This document shows positions 1 to 9,265 of a DNA stretch of 20,059 bases, piece by piece. The DNA is from Bacillota bacterium. Its GTDB lineage: Bacteria; Bacillota; Clostridia; Peptostreptococcales; Anaerovoracaceae. The DNA lies in NCBI GenBank assembly GCA_030527065.1, contig JAUNBO010000008.1, positions 1 through 20,059 of the forward strand, in the 5' to 3' direction. How positions within the stretch are numbered: position 1 is the stretch's first letter; every line of letters starts with the position of its first letter. A program made the position numbers and the translations under genes. Below the pieces are notes generated by a model that did not search any database, was not told the DNA's origin, and saw only the letters and a list, made by a program, of their open reading frames with translations.

Positions 1-1937
1 GCGGCCTGCCGCTTTCGGACAGCGAGGCCGACGCCCTTTTCGCTTGCAGCGAGGGATGGATTTCTCTGACCTATTTGCTTTTCAGCTCTTATGTGGAAAA
101 AGAAGTCTGGCGCTTCGATTCCGCCGATATATACGACCTCATGGAGGAGATCATGTTGCTTCCGCTTCCGGAACGGCACCAGCAGTTCTTGACCTGTTGC
201 AGTATCGCCGGAAGCTTTACCCGGCAGCAGGCCAGCTTTCTGTGGCAGGAGGACAGCCGGGAGATTTTAGACCAGCTCACTCGCCGCAACGCCTTTATCC
301 GTTATGATGACGACGGCGTTTACCACGCCCACAATCTCTTGCTGCACAACACCCGTAACCGCTTTGAAGCGCTGCCCCAGACAGAACGGCAGGCCATTTG
401 GCAGAGGCTGGGGGATTGGCACCTGTCCCAGCAGGAATATTTAAGCGCCATGCTGGCCTACCGCAAGGCGGACGCATGGGAATCCCTGCTTTGCACACTG
501 GAAGCAGACAACGGCAGCAGCCTGTTCATGGGGCAAAAGAACATGGTGCAGGAGTGGATTGCAAGCTGCCCCAAGGACGCCCTGCGCCTTCACCCTGATG
601 CCATCCTGCTTTTGGCCATGGAGTGCTTCACCGCAGGAGAGGTGGATACCCTGCTGCGGCTGAGAGAGTTCCTTTTGACATCGGTGGAGGAAAATCCAGA
701 CCTTACCGAGCAGGAGCGGAACAATTACAGAGGCGATGCCGAAGTTTTGCTGTCCATGCTCTCCTTCAACGACATTTCCGCCATGAGCGCCTATCAGCGC
801 GCAGCCTGTATGCTGATCAGTACATACAGCCATCTGGTGGGGCCGGAAAGCCTGTGGACCTTCGGCTCTCCCTCTGTGCTGATGCTGTACCACAGCGAAA
901 GCGGCGCCTTGGACAAGGAAAATCGGGATATGCGCGAGTGTATGCTCTTTTATTACCAGCTCTCCAACGGCAACGGCAATGGAGCGGAACACGTCATGCA
1001 GGTAGAGTCGGACTATATGCGGGGCGCGCTGGAGGATACGGAGATCAACTATCACCTTGCCCTCAATGCCGCGCGCCGGAAGAAGCAGTGGAGCGTATTG
1101 ATTACGGCGGAGTTTATCGCCATGCGCCTTGACCTGCTGGCCGGCAACTACGAAAAGATGAAGCAGCGGATGAACGGCCTGCGGCAGACGCTGAAGGACA
1201 ACAATCAATTCCTGCTGTTCGATACCATGGATCTGTGCCAGGGCTGGATGTACGCTTTGATAGGCCGCACGGAAGAAATACCGGCATGGCTGCTTTCTGA
1301 CAGCGCCGAGGCCAATGTGCCGCCCTTTGTGGCCCCCATCCTGCTGACCATACAGAACCAGGCCCGGCTCGCCGCAGGGGAATACGCCGCCCTCATCGCC
1401 CATGGTGATGAATACAAGGATCGGTTCGCCGCCCAAAAGATGGCGCTTTGCCGCATCTATCTGCATATCCAGCTTGCCATTGCCCTGTATAAGCTGAACC
1501 GGCAGGGGCAGGCGCTCATCGAGCTGCGGGCCGCCTTTGCCCTTGCCGCACCGGACGGCATTCTCATGCCCTTTGCGGAAAATGGGCGCGGCGTCTGGGA
1601 TCTGCTGTCCGACCTGGAGCAGATGGGCGAATACACGGAGGAGATCGCCGCAATCCGCCCCCACGCCGCCGCCCTTGACAGCGCCATGCAAAGGATATGG
1701 CAGGAGCATTACGCCGCCGCACAGGACTACGGCCTGACCGACCGGGAGCTGGAGGTTGCCCGGCTTGCCGCCCAGCGCAAGACCACGCAGGAAATTGCCC
1801 AAGCCCTGAGCCTGTCAGCATATACGGTAAAAAATCATTTGAAACACATATTTGATAAGCTGGACATTTCCGGAACGGAGAGAAACAAGCGCGCACTTTT
1901 GGAAAAAGTTCTCTCGGAAATGAAAAATAGCCCCTGA
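1..1937 (+). CDS. MalT-type LuxR family transcriptional regulator (5' truncated by window edge)
   Basis: Large ATP-dependent LuxR (LAL/MalT-like) activator. The reading frame is open from base 3 with no start codon needed, so the N-terminal ATPase with its P-loop lies outside the window. A TTG at 75 is internal, because the residues before it (SEGWISLTYLLFSSYV) match the segment that follows the ATPase core in MalT-like STAND proteins. The middle (about bases 250-1700) is helical and rich in Ala, Leu and Tyr, as expected of the TPR-like sensor domain. The last 65 residues form a LuxR helix-turn-helix: LTDRELEVARLAAQ, then TTQEIAQALSLSAYTVKNHL, then the dimerisation helix. The gene ends in a strong terminator. 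The inducer cannot be told from sequence. Its place just upstream of a surface protein gene makes that gene a possible target, which is inference only. Confidence 0.9.
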   Translation, partial: GLPLSDSEADALFACSEGWISLTYLLFSSYVEKEVWRFDSADIYDLMEEIMLLPLPERHQQFLTCCSIAGSFTRQQASFLWQEDSREILDQLTRRNAFIRYDDDGVYHAHNLLLHNTRNRFEALPQTERQAIWQRLGDWHLSQQEYLSAMLAYRKADAWESLLCTLEADNGSSLFMGQKNMVQEWIASCPKDALRLHPDAILLLAMECFTAGEVDTLLRLREFLLTSVEENPDLTEQERNNYRGDAEVLLSMLSFNDISAMSAYQRAACMLISTYSHLVGPESLWTFGSPSVLMLYHSESGALDKENRDMRECMLFYYQLSNGNGNGAEHVMQVESDYMRGALEDTEINYHLALNAARRKKQWSVLITAEFIAMRLDLLAGNYEKMKQRMNGLRQTLKDNNQFLLFDTMDLCQGWMYALIGRTEEIPAWLLSDSAEANVPPFVAPILLTIQNQARLAAGEYAALIAHGDEYKDRFAAQKMALCRIYLHIQLAIALYKLNRQGQALIELRAAFALAAPDGILMPFAENGRGVWDLLSDLEQMGEYTEEIAAIRPHAAALDSAMQRIWQEHYAAAQDYGLTDRELEVARLAAQRKTTQEIAQALSLSAYTVKNHLKHIFDKLDISGTERNKRALLEKVLSEMKNSP

Positions 1938-1955
1938 GGGGTCATTACAAATTTT

Positions 1956-1995
1956 AAAATCCACGGTACACTATCATAAGTACCGTGGATTTTTT
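1956..1995 (+). terminator. Rho-independent terminator after the LuxR gene
   Basis: A perfect 14-bp stem: AAAATCCACGGTAC at 1956-1969 pairs with GTACCGTGGATTTT at 1980-1993, around a 10-nt loop, and the T-run continues to 1995. The next gene's ribosome binding site begins only 7 nt later. Confidence 0.9.
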
Positions 1996-2016
1996 ATGTG
2001 CAGAGGAGGGAAAGCA

Positions 2017-2295
2017 TTGGAAGTAAAGTATGACGCCAAAAAGACCGCATGGGGTCCCATTGCGGAGGTGAAGCCCCTTCCGGACGGCATCCTGCAAGTC
2101 ACCTTCAAAAGTGGGAACATGACCCAGATCGACATGAAGCCCCGTATGGAGGCGATTCGTTTCCGGCCTTTGAAGATACCGGAGGTATGGGAAAGCGCAG
2201 ACACCAACGGCGGCCTCATCCATTGGTATAAGGACGGCCTGGATATTGTGGAGTTCTCCTGGGATGAGGTCATCACCATGCTGGAAGGACGATAA
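2017..2295 (+). CDS. DUF2442-like small protein
   Basis: A 92-residue protein. I chose the TTG at 2017 as start because AGAGGAGGG (2002-2010) is well spaced before it. An in-frame ATG at 1996 touches the terminator T-run and has no ribosome binding site. The pattern of an early acidic/Pro stretch, then LPDGILQVTFKSG, then 'IDMKP', then 'GGLIHWYKDGLDI', fits the DUF2442 family: a small beta-rich domain binding an aspartate-rich strand and often found near toxin-antitoxin or mobile genes. No DUF4160 or toxin partner is seen next to it. It is followed 39 nt later by the giant SLH protein gene, and no promoter is obvious in that gap, so the two are probably co-transcribed. The biochemical role is unknown. 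Confidence 0.75.
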   Translation: MEVKYDAKKTAWGPIAEVKPLPDGILQVTFKSGNMTQIDMKPRMEAIRFRPLKIPEVWESADTNGGLIHWYKDGLDIVEFSWDEVITMLEGR

Positions 2296-2334
2296 CAATG
2301 ATAAAATGCAACTACAAAACGGAGGGAATTTGAG

Positions 2335-5300
2335 ATGAGTAAAACACGAAACCGGCTATTATCCATCCTGCTGACGGCCTGCATGGTGCTGACCATGCTG
2401 CCCGCCGTGAGCCAGACGGCGGCTGCGACAGCCACCAGCGTATTGGTGGCGGACACAGATGTGGTCAACGGTTCAGAGACCACCTATTGGCTGAACAGCC
2501 CCGCGAACGACGGCACGATCACCAGCACCGGCGCCGGCGCAGACAACTACAACGTCAAATTCGAGCCTGCAAGCGGCGGCGGCGCCGCCAAGCTCTATCT
2601 CAAGGGCGCGGACATCATCGACCCCAATCCCACGGAAACCTATGAGCGCAGCTACGGCATCCAAGCCAACGGCGCCCTGGAGATCGTTGTGGAGGAGGCC
2701 AGCTCCGTCAGATGCGCCATCACACCCAAGTATGGGAATAACGCCGGAATCTATGTCTCCGACTCACTGACCATCTCCGGCTCCGCCCGGCTGACCGTCA
2801 ACGGCATCAATGATCCATCCCTGGACGTCAATGATTATGGCGTACGCTTTTTGGGGACACTGACCATTGCCGAGGGGGCCGACCTGCTCATCCAGAATCT
2901 CAACACCAACGGCAGCGAGGTGGTGAGTAGCGGAATGTCCAGCACACTGAAAAATCACGGTACGCTGACCATCTCCTCCTGCGGCGCCTACAGTACGTGT
3001 TACGGCATCCTTGTGGGCACCGTGGAAAACAGCGGCACGCTGTCTGTCAGCCTCGGCGAAGCAACTATCAGCCGGGCCATATACTGCGACACCCTGACCA
3101 ATACAGGTACCATAACCGCAATCTGCGGCCCCAGTTTGTACTCGGGTTACGGTATCTACGCCAGCACATCCATCGCCGCCAACGGCGGGACCATCACCGC
3201 ATACGGAACGACCGCAGCCATGAATATAGCCCCGACCTCCTCTCAGGCGCGGCTGACCGTTTCCGCCGGGGCGGACGCGGACGGCGCGGTTCCCGTGACA
3301 GACTTTGACGAAAATTACGCATCCTATAAATACGCCAGGATAACCGCGAGCACAGAGGGCGTGCTGGATCTTGCCGACGGCCCCGTCGTCATCAGCGCGA
3401 CAGGCTATAAGCAGGGCGCGGACGTGACTGCGGATACCGCGGAAACGCCCTATACCGGCAGCTATATGATCACCGGCAGCTACAGCGGCAGCGGCCTGTC
3501 CTACGACGGGCAGCCGGCTTCCGCCATCAGGGTCGAAGGCCTTGCCGCGGGCGCGTCCTTCACCTTGAACAGCGTGTCGGTGCAGCCCGCCGACGGCGAA
3601 GCTTTGACTCTCATCGGGAAGGCGGACCCCATAATCACAGGGGCCGTGACCCTGACGGATATCTCATACGCCGACGACACCGCCATCACCGGCGCCGGCA
3701 GCCTGAGCATAAACGGCGGAATACTGCGCAGCACCTCCGCCGCCGCCGGCGCAAGCCTGTCCGCCGTTCTCTACGGGGACATTGAGTGGACTGCTCCTTC
3801 GTGCGGTGATATACGCCATCTGGAGTCCACCGGCGGCAGTGTCACGATAGTGGGGGACAGCCAGGACTTCACGGGAACCGCCGCGGTGCTGCGGGCGGCG
3901 GAAGACCTGAGCTTTACCTCAACCTTGTCGAACCCTCTGCTCAGCAGCAGCGCGACAGACGTTTCTATCACCGCGGGGGGCAGCCTGACCATGACCAACG
4001 GCGGCGGCCCGGCGATCTCCGATACGACCGCCACCCTGACGGCGCAGCAGCTGACGCTGTCCATCGCGGGCGTCCCCGTGACTCTGAACGCGGGCACGGG
4101 CAGGACCCTGTCCTATGAAGTGGACGGCGGCACCCCCGGCGACAGCCTGTCGGGGACCGTCTCCTATACCTGGCGCTCGCACACCGGCGCGGATGACGCT
4201 GACGGCACGGAGATAACCACCGCGACCACAAACACCTATACCGCCGCCCAAAACGGCTATTACTCCTGCACCGTGGCCGGCGGCACCAGCGGCTCGGCCA
4301 AGACCGCCATCATGGCGGTCGGCGCCACCGTCACCCTCGTCCCGGGCGAGGGGAGCGGGGACCCGGCGGACGCCGTCGTCGTCGGCGGCGCGTTTACCCT
4401 GCCCGAGGTCGGGACAGGCGCAGGCCAGATCAACTTTACAGCCCCGGAAAACAAGACTTTTGCCGGCTGGCTTGTGGACGACAATCTCACCGCCGCGGGC
4501 GAGAGCATCTCTGTCAGCCAGAGCGTCACCGTCACCGCCTCGTGGAAGTCCGCGCCGACCCTCTACCTCGGGAGCACCAAGCTGGAAAACGGGGACAGCG
4601 GCGCAGGCTACAGCTATACATATAACAGCGAAACGCAGAAGGGCACGCTCACCCTCAGCGGTTTCAGCAACACCACCTACACATATATCGATGAGCACTT
4701 CATCGGCTATGTTGGCCTCTGGACCAATCACGATTTGGAGATCGTCCTCGCCGCCGGCACGAACAACACCATCTCCGGCAAGGACTTTACCGGCTTGCCT
4801 GAAGAGCAAACGGATAACAGCTGCGGCATTTATAGCGGCGGCGCGCTGACTATCTCCGGCAGCGGCAGCCTCACGGTCCGCGGGCGGGAGAGCTATGATA
4901 GCTACGGCGTCTGGACGGAGAATGGTCTCACTGTCACCGGCGGTCAGGTCACCCTCACCGCAGTCAATGGCAACCTGGAGGATTACTTATACTGTGACGC
5001 GCTGTACCTCGACGCCGGGGGGCTCACGGTGAGCGGCGGCAGCCTGACCCTGCGCAATGACAGCACCGCTACAGATCAGGTCGGAGCGCTAAATTTACAC
5101 AACAGCAACATAACGCAGTCACAGATGCAGCTGACAGGAAAGATTCTTGTGGCTCTGGAGGACCCCTCCGTCACCTATGAGATCAACGCCGAGGCGCTGT
5201 ATAAATTCCATCCTAACTATACCTACGTCAAGATCGACGCCGGCGCGACCCCGACCCCGGCTGTTGCCGGCGCCACGTTCTACGGGCTCTGGCTGGGAGG

Positions 5301-8300
5301 CACGCAGGTGAGCAGCCTGAATCAAAGCGACATCCTCGGCAGCGGCGGGGCCGCGCCCACCGCCGTTTTCACGCCGGCGGTGACAGAGGGCGATGTGGTG
5401 ACCACGCCTGCCAAGCTCACTTTGAACAACGCGAACGTCACCGCGGCGGACAACAAAAATTCCATGGCGACCAGCGCGACGCTGTATGTGGATGGGGATG
5501 AAGCCGCGCTCACCGTCGAACTGGCGGAGGGCAGCGCGAACACCCTCACCGGCCCCTCCGGGCAGACCCCCTCCTATGGCATTGACGCGCGCGGGAGTAA
5601 GCTGACCTTCACCGGCAGCGGAACGCTCACCGCCAAAGGCGGCGATATGGCGCAATACGCTGAGAGCAGCTGTGGTATTTATGCGGGCTCTCTGACTATA
5701 GCCGGGCCCACAGTCACCGCCATCGGCGGGAACATAACCGCCGTGAAGGAGGGCAGAACAGTATCGAGCCGGGGCGCCAGTATTTACACGTATGACACGG
5801 GCCTTACCGTCACCTCGGGAGAGTTCATCGCCATTGGCGGCTCGGTGCCCGATTCGGGCGACAATTATTCCAGCGGGCTGAGCTTCTCCGGCGATCTCGG
5901 AGACGGCACCTCCCTCCTGGTGAGCGACAGCATAGAGGGGACGGCCCTGAAAGCGCTGGCGAGCGGCGAATACCTGTTCCAATTCCCCTATGCCGTGGCC
6001 TATGCGCCGGCGCCAAGCACGGTTTTCTATAAGAATACGACGACCGCGCTGACAGGTTCGGCGGACTTCATCCAGATCCCGGAGACGGGGAGCCCCGTCG
6101 TGGTCTATTCCGTCAAGCGCGTTGACCAGCACGGTGCGGAATTGCCGCTGGGCGCCGTTACCTGGGAGCAGGGCGGGACCCTGCCCGATGGCGTGACGGT
6201 CATCGGCAACGGGGCCTGGGTCCGTGTAACCAGCGAAGCGGCAGAGGGCAGCTTTACCCTGACCGCCAAGAGCGGCGAGGAGGAGATCGGCACGCTGACC
6301 GTGAATATCTCCAATAAAACGGACGTCTCATCCTCCATCACCTTCGCCCCCGGCAGCGCTGACTATACCGGCTCCAAGCTCTCCTGCGCGGAGGCCGTCT
6401 TCGGCGGCACGGCAGTCGGCACGGGCAGCTGGACCTATAAATATGCCGTTCCCCAGGGCTCCAACGGCGACCTGAGCAGCGACAGCGACAGCCAGCCGGT
6501 AGGCGCGGGGACCTATACCGTCACCGCCACCTATGAGGACGATACCCAGAAGGGCGAAGCCACAGGCACCTTTACGGTGAATAAAGTCGCCGCGCCCATT
6601 ACCGGCGTGCAGGTGACCTCCCCCGCGACTATATACGACAGCCACAGGGCCACGGACGTTCAACTGACCCACGATAAGGCGTCCACCATCTCCGGCACGC
6701 TGGCGCTGGACGCCGGCCAGACGCTGTCAACAAGCACGACCAGCTATACCTGGACCTTCACCCCCACCGGCGAAACCGAGGACGCCGAAAACTACAACGC
6801 CGCCACCGGCTCCATAACGCTGAGCGTCACGGCGGATTCCGTGAGCAGCATTGATATTACCACAGCTCCGACTAAAACGACCTACAAGCATGGAGAGGCT
6901 TTTGCCCCTGCCGGCATGGTGGTATCGGCTTACTATGCCAGCGATCCATCCACCCCGGTGCCGCTGGACAGCGGCGACTACACCATCAGCTATCACTCCA
7001 GCTACAATAATGGTTTCTCTTTGGCGGGCGGCGCCGACCAGAACGTCACTGTGACCTGTAACGGAAACACGAGCCTCACCGACGTTCAGAGCGTTTCCGT
7101 CGAAAAGGCGGACTCGCCCGATCCGGTCGACCTGCCGGTCAACGTCAAGTACAACGCCAGCGGCGAACAGACGGTCGATCTGTCCGATCTTATGGCCAAC
7201 GCCGGCGACCTGACCTATGCGGAGGGGTCTGCGGGCGGGGATAGCATCATCGGAACCTGGAGCGTAAACAGCAGCGGCACGCTGACCTATACCCTGGCCT
7301 CCGGCCTCACCGATGCTGACGCAGGCAAGACCGCCACCCTGTCGGCGACCATCAGCTCCGAGTACTACTATAACGCTCTAGTAACTGTGGTCGTCACCCT
7401 GACGGATAAAGACGCCCAGGCGGAGCTGCGCTACACTGGCGGCGTCACCGTCGTCTACGGCGAGACCCTGGCCCTCTCCGCCACCGGCGGGTCGGGCGGC
7501 GGCGATATCACCTATTCGGTCAGCAATGTTACCGGCGAGGCCACCATAACCGGCAGCACGCTGACTCCCACCAAGGCGGGCACTGTGACCGTCACCGCGA
7601 CCAAAGCCGGAGACGCCACCTACAGCGAAATCAGCAGCACCCCGGTGACCATCAACATCAACAAGGCCACCCCCACCGGCAGCCCGAGCTATACCGCCAT
7701 CACCGAGGTGGGCAAGACCCTGGCGGACGCAAATCTGGCCATCGGCGGCATCACTCCGTTAGGCGGCAGCATCGCATGGGATGACCCGGTGACCACCACA
7801 GTGGCAGCCAATACCAGCTATGGCTGGACGTATACCCCGGCAGACGCCACGAACTATAACACCCTGACCGGCTCCATCGTGCCGTATCGCGTTGGCGGCG
7901 GCGGGGGCGGAGGCACAGTTACCACGCCTTCCGTTTCCGACCCTGTGACCTCCGGCGGAACGACCACCGTGACCACCCCGGTCACGCCCACCACCACCGG
8001 CAGCGTGTCCAGCGCCACGGTTCCCAACTCCACCGCCAACCAGGCCGTGGACAGCGCCATCGAGGCGGCGGCGGACAACAACACCGCCCCCGTGGTGGAA
8101 ATTGAAATCAACACCCCGGCCCGGGCGGACAGCATTGAAGTCACCCTCCCCGCTGCGGCGGTGGAGACCCTTGCGGAGAATGAGGACGCACAGCTTGTCA
8201 TTTCCTCCGGCGTGGCCGATATCGTCCTTGATGCGGACGCAATGGCCGCCGTAGCGGAGCAGGCAGGCACAAACTTCACCATTTCCGTGACCCCCGTGGC

Positions 8301-9150
8301 CGCTTCCGAGCTGAACGCACGCCAGCAAGAAACCGTGGGCGCCGCCCCGGTCTTTGATGTGACCATCACCAGCGGCAGCACGGTCATCTCCGACCTGGGC
8401 GGCGGCAGCATCGCCGTCACCATCCCCTATGAACTGGCCGAGGGCCAGAGCGCAGCGGGCCTCACCGTCTACTATCTGGACGACGAGGGCAACCTGCATC
8501 CCTGCGAGACCAGCTATGCCAACGGCAAACTGACCTTCATCACCGGCCATCTCTCCAAGTATGCGGTGCTGTATGACGAAACGGCGGCCTGGGCCAATCC
8601 CTTCACCGACCTTTCGGAAAGCGACTGGTTCTACGGCAATGTGGCCTATGCCTGTGAAAACGGCCTGATGGCCGGCACCGGCGCAACCACCTTTGACCCC
8701 TACGGCACAAGCACCCGCGCCATGGTAGTGACGGTATTGTGGCGCATGGCGGACGCGCCGCTCCTTGCCGATCATGATAGCGGCTTCACCGACCTGACGC
8801 AAAGCTGGTATGCGGACGCGGTAAACTGGGCGTCGCAGAGCGGCGTCGTCGAAGGCTACGGCGATGGACTGTTCGGACCGGACGACCCCGTGACCCGGGA
8901 GCAGCTTGCCGTGTTCCTCTACCGCTATGCCCAGCAGCAGGGCGGCGGCTTTGAGGGCGCGTGGACGTTCCCGCTGGATGCCCCCGATGCGGACGACGTT
9001 TCCGACTGGGCGTATGAAGCGATGTGCTGGATGACGATGAACGGGATCATACAGGGCCGGGACGACGAAACGCTTGACCCGCAGGGCCAGGCCACCCGCG
9101 CCGAGTTTGCGGCCATGCTCCAGCGGTTCTGCGAGACATTTGCAGAGTAA
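2335..9150 (+). CDS. Giant modular SLH-anchored surface protein (2271 aa)
   Basis: Start ATG at 2335 is preceded by GGAGGGA. Residues 1 to about 31 are a signal peptide (KTRNR, a hydrophobic core, then AAATA). Residues about 35-340 and 740-1240 hold beta-helix-like repeats of the form 'GIY-x-LTISGSGSLTV'. An InlB/Listeria-Bacteroides-type repeat lies at about 665-740 (VTLVPGEGSG to FAGWLVDD to VTASWK). From about 1330 to 1850 come Ig-like/MBG-like modules (YTGSKLSCAEA; GAGTYTVTATY; TPTKAGTVTVTATKAGDA). A Gly7 linker at about 1853 and a Thr/Pro stretch lead to a beta-sandwich domain (about 1900-2080). Three SLH domains fill about 2086-2271 (FTDLSESDWFYGNVAYA; FTDLTQSWYADAVNWA; VSDWAYEAMCWM), with TRAM, TREQ and TRAE motifs. 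SLH domains bind pyruvylated secondary wall polymer, so the protein should sit on the cell surface. It is probably an adhesin or stalk; no catalytic domain is recognised. Length is not conserved in such proteins. Confidence 0.88.
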   Translation: MSKTRNRLLSILLTACMVLTMLPAVSQTAAATATSVLVADTDVVNGSETTYWLNSPANDGTITSTGAGADNYNVKFEPASGGGAAKLYLKGADIIDPNPTETYERSYGIQANGALEIVVEEASSVRCAITPKYGNNAGIYVSDSLTISGSARLTVNGINDPSLDVNDYGVRFLGTLTIAEGADLLIQNLNTNGSEVVSSGMSSTLKNHGTLTISSCGAYSTCYGILVGTVENSGTLSVSLGEATISRAIYCDTLTNTGTITAICGPSLYSGYGIYASTSIAANGGTITAYGTTAAMNIAPTSSQARLTVSAGADADGAVPVTDFDENYASYKYARITASTEGVLDLADGPVVISATGYKQGADVTADTAETPYTGSYMITGSYSGSGLSYDGQPASAIRVEGLAAGASFTLNSVSVQPADGEALTLIGKADPIITGAVTLTDISYADDTAITGAGSLSINGGILRSTSAAAGASLSAVLYGDIEWTAPSCGDIRHLESTGGSVTIVGDSQDFTGTAAVLRAAEDLSFTSTLSNPLLSSSATDVSITAGGSLTMTNGGGPAISDTTATLTAQQLTLSIAGVPVTLNAGTGRTLSYEVDGGTPGDSLSGTVSYTWRSHTGADDADGTEITTATTNTYTAAQNGYYSCTVAGGTSGSAKTAIMAVGATVTLVPGEGSGDPADAVVVGGAFTLPEVGTGAGQINFTAPENKTFAGWLVDDNLTAAGESISVSQSVTVTASWKSAPTLYLGSTKLENGDSGAGYSYTYNSETQKGTLTLSGFSNTTYTYIDEHFIGYVGLWTNHDLEIVLAAGTNNTISGKDFTGLPEEQTDNSCGIYSGGALTISGSGSLTVRGRESYDSYGVWTENGLTVTGGQVTLTAVNGNLEDYLYCDALYLDAGGLTVSGGSLTLRNDSTATDQVGALNLHNSNITQSQMQLTGKILVALEDPSVTYEINAEALYKFHPNYTYVKIDAGATPTPAVAGATFYGLWLGGTQVSSLNQSDILGSGGAAPTAVFTPAVTEGDVVTTPAKLTLNNANVTAADNKNSMATSATLYVDGDEAALTVELAEGSANTLTGPSGQTPSYGIDARGSKLTFTGSGTLTAKGGDMAQYAESSCGIYAGSLTIAGPTVTAIGGNITAVKEGRTVSSRGASIYTYDTGLTVTSGEFIAIGGSVPDSGDNYSSGLSFSGDLGDGTSLLVSDSIEGTALKALASGEYLFQFPYAVAYAPAPSTVFYKNTTTALTGSADFIQIPETGSPVVVYSVKRVDQHGAELPLGAVTWEQGGTLPDGVTVIGNGAWVRVTSEAAEGSFTLTAKSGEEEIGTLTVNISNKTDVSSSITFAPGSADYTGSKLSCAEAVFGGTAVGTGSWTYKYAVPQGSNGDLSSDSDSQPVGAGTYTVTATYEDDTQKGEATGTFTVNKVAAPITGVQVTSPATIYDSHRATDVQLTHDKASTISGTLALDAGQTLSTSTTSYTWTFTPTGETEDAENYNAATGSITLSVTADSVSSIDITTAPTKTTYKHGEAFAPAGMVVSAYYASDPSTPVPLDSGDYTISYHSSYNNGFSLAGGADQNVTVTCNGNTSLTDVQSVSVEKADSPDPVDLPVNVKYNASGEQTVDLSDLMANAGDLTYAEGSAGGDSIIGTWSVNSSGTLTYTLASGLTDADAGKTATLSATISSEYYYNALVTVVVTLTDKDAQAELRYTGGVTVVYGETLALSATGGSGGGDITYSVSNVTGEATITGSTLTPTKAGTVTVTATKAGDATYSEISSTPVTININKATPTGSPSYTAITEVGKTLADANLAIGGITPLGGSIAWDDPVTTTVAANTSYGWTYTPADATNYNTLTGSIVPYRVGGGGGGGTVTTPSVSDPVTSGGTTTVTTPVTPTTTGSVSSATVPNSTANQAVDSAIEAAADNNTAPVVEIEINTPARADSIEVTLPAAAVETLAENEDAQLVISSGVADIVLDADAMAAVAEQAGTNFTISVTPVAASELNARQQETVGAAPVFDVTITSGSTVISDLGGGSIAVTIPYELAEGQSAAGLTVYYLDDEGNLHPCETSYANGKLTFITGHLSKYAVLYDETAAWANPFTDLSESDWFYGNVAYACENGLMAGTGATTFDPYGTSTRAMVVTVLWRMADAPLLADHDSGFTDLTQSWYADAVNWASQSGVVEGYGDGLFGPDDPVTREQLAVFLYRYAQQQGGGFEGAWTFPLDAPDADDVSDWAYEAMCWMTMNGIIQGRDDETLDPQGQATRAEFAAMLQRFCETFAE

Positions 9151-9178
9151 GCTGACACAGCAACAACAGCACATGAAC

Positions 9179-9229
9179 AAAAGGCTGGCGGTGGCCGGGG
9201 CTCAGAGTCCCGACCGCCGCCTTTTCTGT
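9179..9229. terminator. Bidirectional intrinsic terminator between convergent genes
   Basis: AAAAGGC (9179-9185) pairs with GCCTTTT (9219-9225), GGCGGT (9187-9192) with ACCGCC (9213-9218), and CGGG (9196-9199) with CCCG (9209-9212). There are two small bulges and a 9-nt loop. An A-run on the left and a T-run on the right suit termination from both directions: the SLH gene (plus) and the sigma-like gene (minus). Confidence 0.8.
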
Positions 9230-9265
9230 TTCATAAATGATGCCCTGCGATTTTCTCCCTGTCGC

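Noticed and set aside
441..1802. Open frame of 453 codons antisense to the LuxR regulator
   Set aside because: The opposite strand encodes clear LuxR and TPR-like sequence; no signals support this frame.
7759..9180. Open frame of 473 codons antisense to the SLH gene end
   Set aside because: The Gly/His/Arg-rich composition and the overlap with recognisable SLH domains mark it as a shadow frame.
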